Shown here in pieces: positions 62,601 to 64,000 of a stretch of 64,000 nt of DNA (position 1 is the stretch's first letter; every line of letters begins with the position of its first letter). The DNA is from JAFNAG01 sp963721405 (lineage in GTDB: Bacteria > Acidobacteriota > UBA6911). The position numbers and the translations under genes were made by a program. Where the stretch lies: contig CAVRJA010000014.1 in the NCBI GenBank assembly GCA_963721405.1, forward strand, positions 1,116,001 to 1,180,000, read 5' to 3'. The notes under the pieces are model-generated. The model was not told the origin of the DNA, ran no database searches, and worked only from the letters and a program-made list of their open reading frames with translations.

Positions 62601-62649
62601 CGCCGATCGTCACGAATCTTGCGAACCGTGAGCTCCCACTTGAGCGCTC

Positions 62650-63507
62650 TTATTTGAACGTGTCGCAGGCTGCGACACTGCCCCCGTTGAAGCCGCGTTT
62701 GAACCACTCCACGCGTTGCGCCGATGTGCCATGGGTGAAGGATTCGGGGCTGACGCGGCCCGACGACATGCGTTGCAGGCGGTCGTCCCCGACAGCGGCC
62801 GCCGCCCCCAGACCCGACTCTACATCCCCCTGCTCCAGGATGTCGCGCTGCGCCGTCGAATGACCCCAGACTCCTGCCAGGCAATCCGCCTGCAGTTCCA
62901 TACGCACCGAGAGTTCGTTTGCCTGGTCCGGGTGTGCCCGCTGCTGTTGTCGCACCTGCTCCTCAATCCCCAGAATATTCTGCACGTGGTGCCCTATTTC
63001 GTGTGCCAGGACATAGGCTTGGGCGAACTCTCCCGGGGCCCCGAAGCGCCGCTTCAACTCGTCAAAAAATCCGAGGTCGATATAGACCTTTTCGTCCCCC
63101 GGACAGTAGAAGGGGCCGCTGGATGCCCCCGCCCCACCGCAGCCTGAGTCTATGAAATCACGAAAAAGCACCAGCTTGGCGTTGCGGTACTGAGCGCCCA
63201 TCGACGGGAGAGTTTGCCTCCAGGTGCTCTGCGTGTCGTCCAGTACGAAAGAGACAAACTGGACCATCGGTTCCTCGGCTGCCGTGCGTGCAGGATCCGG
63301 CTGGCTGTAGGTCGTGTCCCCGACTCCGGCCGAGCCTGTATCCAACAGCGACAGGAAATCCCGCTTGAAAACCCAACTCAGCAGCAGCAGGATGACGATT
63401 CCGCCTATTCCGATGGGCACGCCGCCCGGACGGAAGCTCCGTCCACCCCCTGTCTGATCCCTCACATCTTCAAGGTCCCTGCTTCGCCCACCTCTTGTCC
63501 ATCGCAT
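62650..63507 (-). CDS. YpfJ/KPN_02809-family neutral zinc metallopeptidase
   Basis: 285 residues from MRWTRGGRSRDLEDVRD, with GGGAGGGAGG upstream. After one membrane segment (IGIGGIVILLLLSWVF, about 31-46) comes a peptidase domain with the zinc site AYVLAHEIGHHVQNILG (about 170-186; HExxH) and a downstream ELQADCLAG that supplies the third ligand. GPFYCPGDEKVYIDLGFF is a further family block. The end is VEWFKRGFNGGSVAACDTF. The biological substrate is unknown. The topology suggests a periplasmic domain anchored at its N-terminus. Confidence 0.88.
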   Translation of the reverse strand: MRWTRGGRSRDLEDVRDQTGGGRSFRPGGVPIGIGGIVILLLLSWVFKRDFLSLLDTGSAGVGDTTYSQPDPARTAAEEPMVQFVSFVLDDTQSTWRQTLPSMGAQYRNAKLVLFRDFIDSGCGGAGASSGPFYCPGDEKVYIDLGFFDELKRRFGAPGEFAQAYVLAHEIGHHVQNILGIEEQVRQQQRAHPDQANELSVRMELQADCLAGVWGHSTAQRDILEQGDVESGLGAAAAVGDDRLQRMSSGRVSPESFTHGTSAQRVEWFKRGFNGGSVAACDTFK

Positions 63508-64000
63508 GCATCCTCCCTCCCGAATAAGGCCCAGGCGTCCCTGGGCCGGGTTTTCCACGGTTAGTGCACGCGCTTCCGTGGTTTGATGGGAGGTAGCATA
63601 CCATCTCTCAGCAGGCGTGGACTGAGCAACGCGGCGATTTTTTTTTGCAGGTGTTGGACCCGTGCCCCCAAAACAGCAGTCGTGAATTTCACGAACCCCG
63701 CAAGGGGGATTCGTGTAATTCGTTGAGGTTCTTCGGTTTTTCTGGGTTCTTCCTTCCGTGTGGCTGAGTCCCGCAAAGACCGCCGATTACGGACCTTCCC
63801 GGCTGTGGCAACTTCTCGCATTACAGATCAGTTGATTCTCCCGCTTCCCCCACCTTAAACTAAACACTCTTGTGAGTCACAAGGCAGGGAGGCGGGAGGA
63901 GGGATAATCCTGACATCGGCCGGCTTCATGGACATGCATCCGGCTGCCTTAAAGGAACAATCCGGCTCAATGTTGAGGCTTTCCAGACCCGGACCTGCGA
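63508..64000. other. Terminal region without a supportable gene
   Basis: A degraded relative of the CTTCGTGG-type hairpin repeats lies at about 63688-63760 (AATTTCACGAACC, GGTTCTTCGG). From the ATG at 63928 a frame stays open to the end of the window (MDMHPAALKEQSGSM), but it is 25 codons with no nearby ribosome-binding site (GGAGG is about 30 bases away). It may be the start of the next gene or chance. Confidence 0.35.

Noticed and set aside
1..64000. tRNA or rRNA genes
   Set aside because: No cloverleaf or T-loop context was found by eye on either strand; stray GGTTCGA-like strings lack the rest of a tRNA.

Overview
The window is about 64 kb of GC-rich bacterial DNA, densely coding on both strands. 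Several traits suggest an anaerobic or facultative member of the Acidobacteriota or a relative: the futalosine menaquinone enzyme MqnC, bacterial topoisomerase VI, two [NiFe]-hydrogenase/heterodisulfide-reductase (Hdr) sets, GH57 glucan enzymes, and low-complexity repeats at gene borders. The taxonomy is an inference; no rRNA or marker gene is present.

Layout. 1-7 kb: end of an O-methyltransferase gene, an alkyltransferase-like protein, an orphan nuoL-nuoM pair, mqnC and queG. 7-18 kb: thyA, a repeat-rich gap with a MITE-like tandem pair, a Bcp peroxiredoxin with an in-frame UGA (probable selenocysteine) at its catalytic position, a P1 peptidase, a sugar kinase/nucleotidyltransferase pair, a DUF1573 protein, a LuxR-type regulator, gpmA, alanine dehydrogenase and a CoA-transferase. 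18.6-24.3 kb: a 4.75-kb insertion (alpha-galactosidase, a REC protein, a truncated aldo/keto reductase, two pieces of an IS91-type transposase) between 424-bp direct repeats made of the CoA-transferase 3' end plus the znuB 3' end. 24-27 kb: znuABC and a zinc-ribbon protein. 27.8-33.5 kb: an alpha-glucan module (GT4, DUF4912, two GH57). 33.7-38.6 kb: topoisomerase VI B and A and a TPR membrane protein.

38.7-61.5 kb is the core. Set 2 (54.6-61.5 kb) is a canonical hdrCBA-mvhDGA operon with its own maturation protease: a soluble H2-using, flavin-based electron-bifurcating complex. Set 1 (38.7-46.8 kb) has the same hydrogenase genes, but HdrA is divided into two complementary proteins, HdrB is absent, and HdrC is fused to a QmoC/HdrE-like membrane domain. 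I infer a membrane-bound H2/quinone/ferredoxin complex. Three two-component genes and a small Cys-rich protein lie upstream of set 1 on the same strand. A second kinase and a sigma54 activator lie head-to-head with them and converge on set 2.

61.5-64 kb: a fused remnant of a NarX-type kinase and its regulator next to low-complexity repeats, a YpfJ-type zinc metallopeptidase, and an apparently non-coding end.
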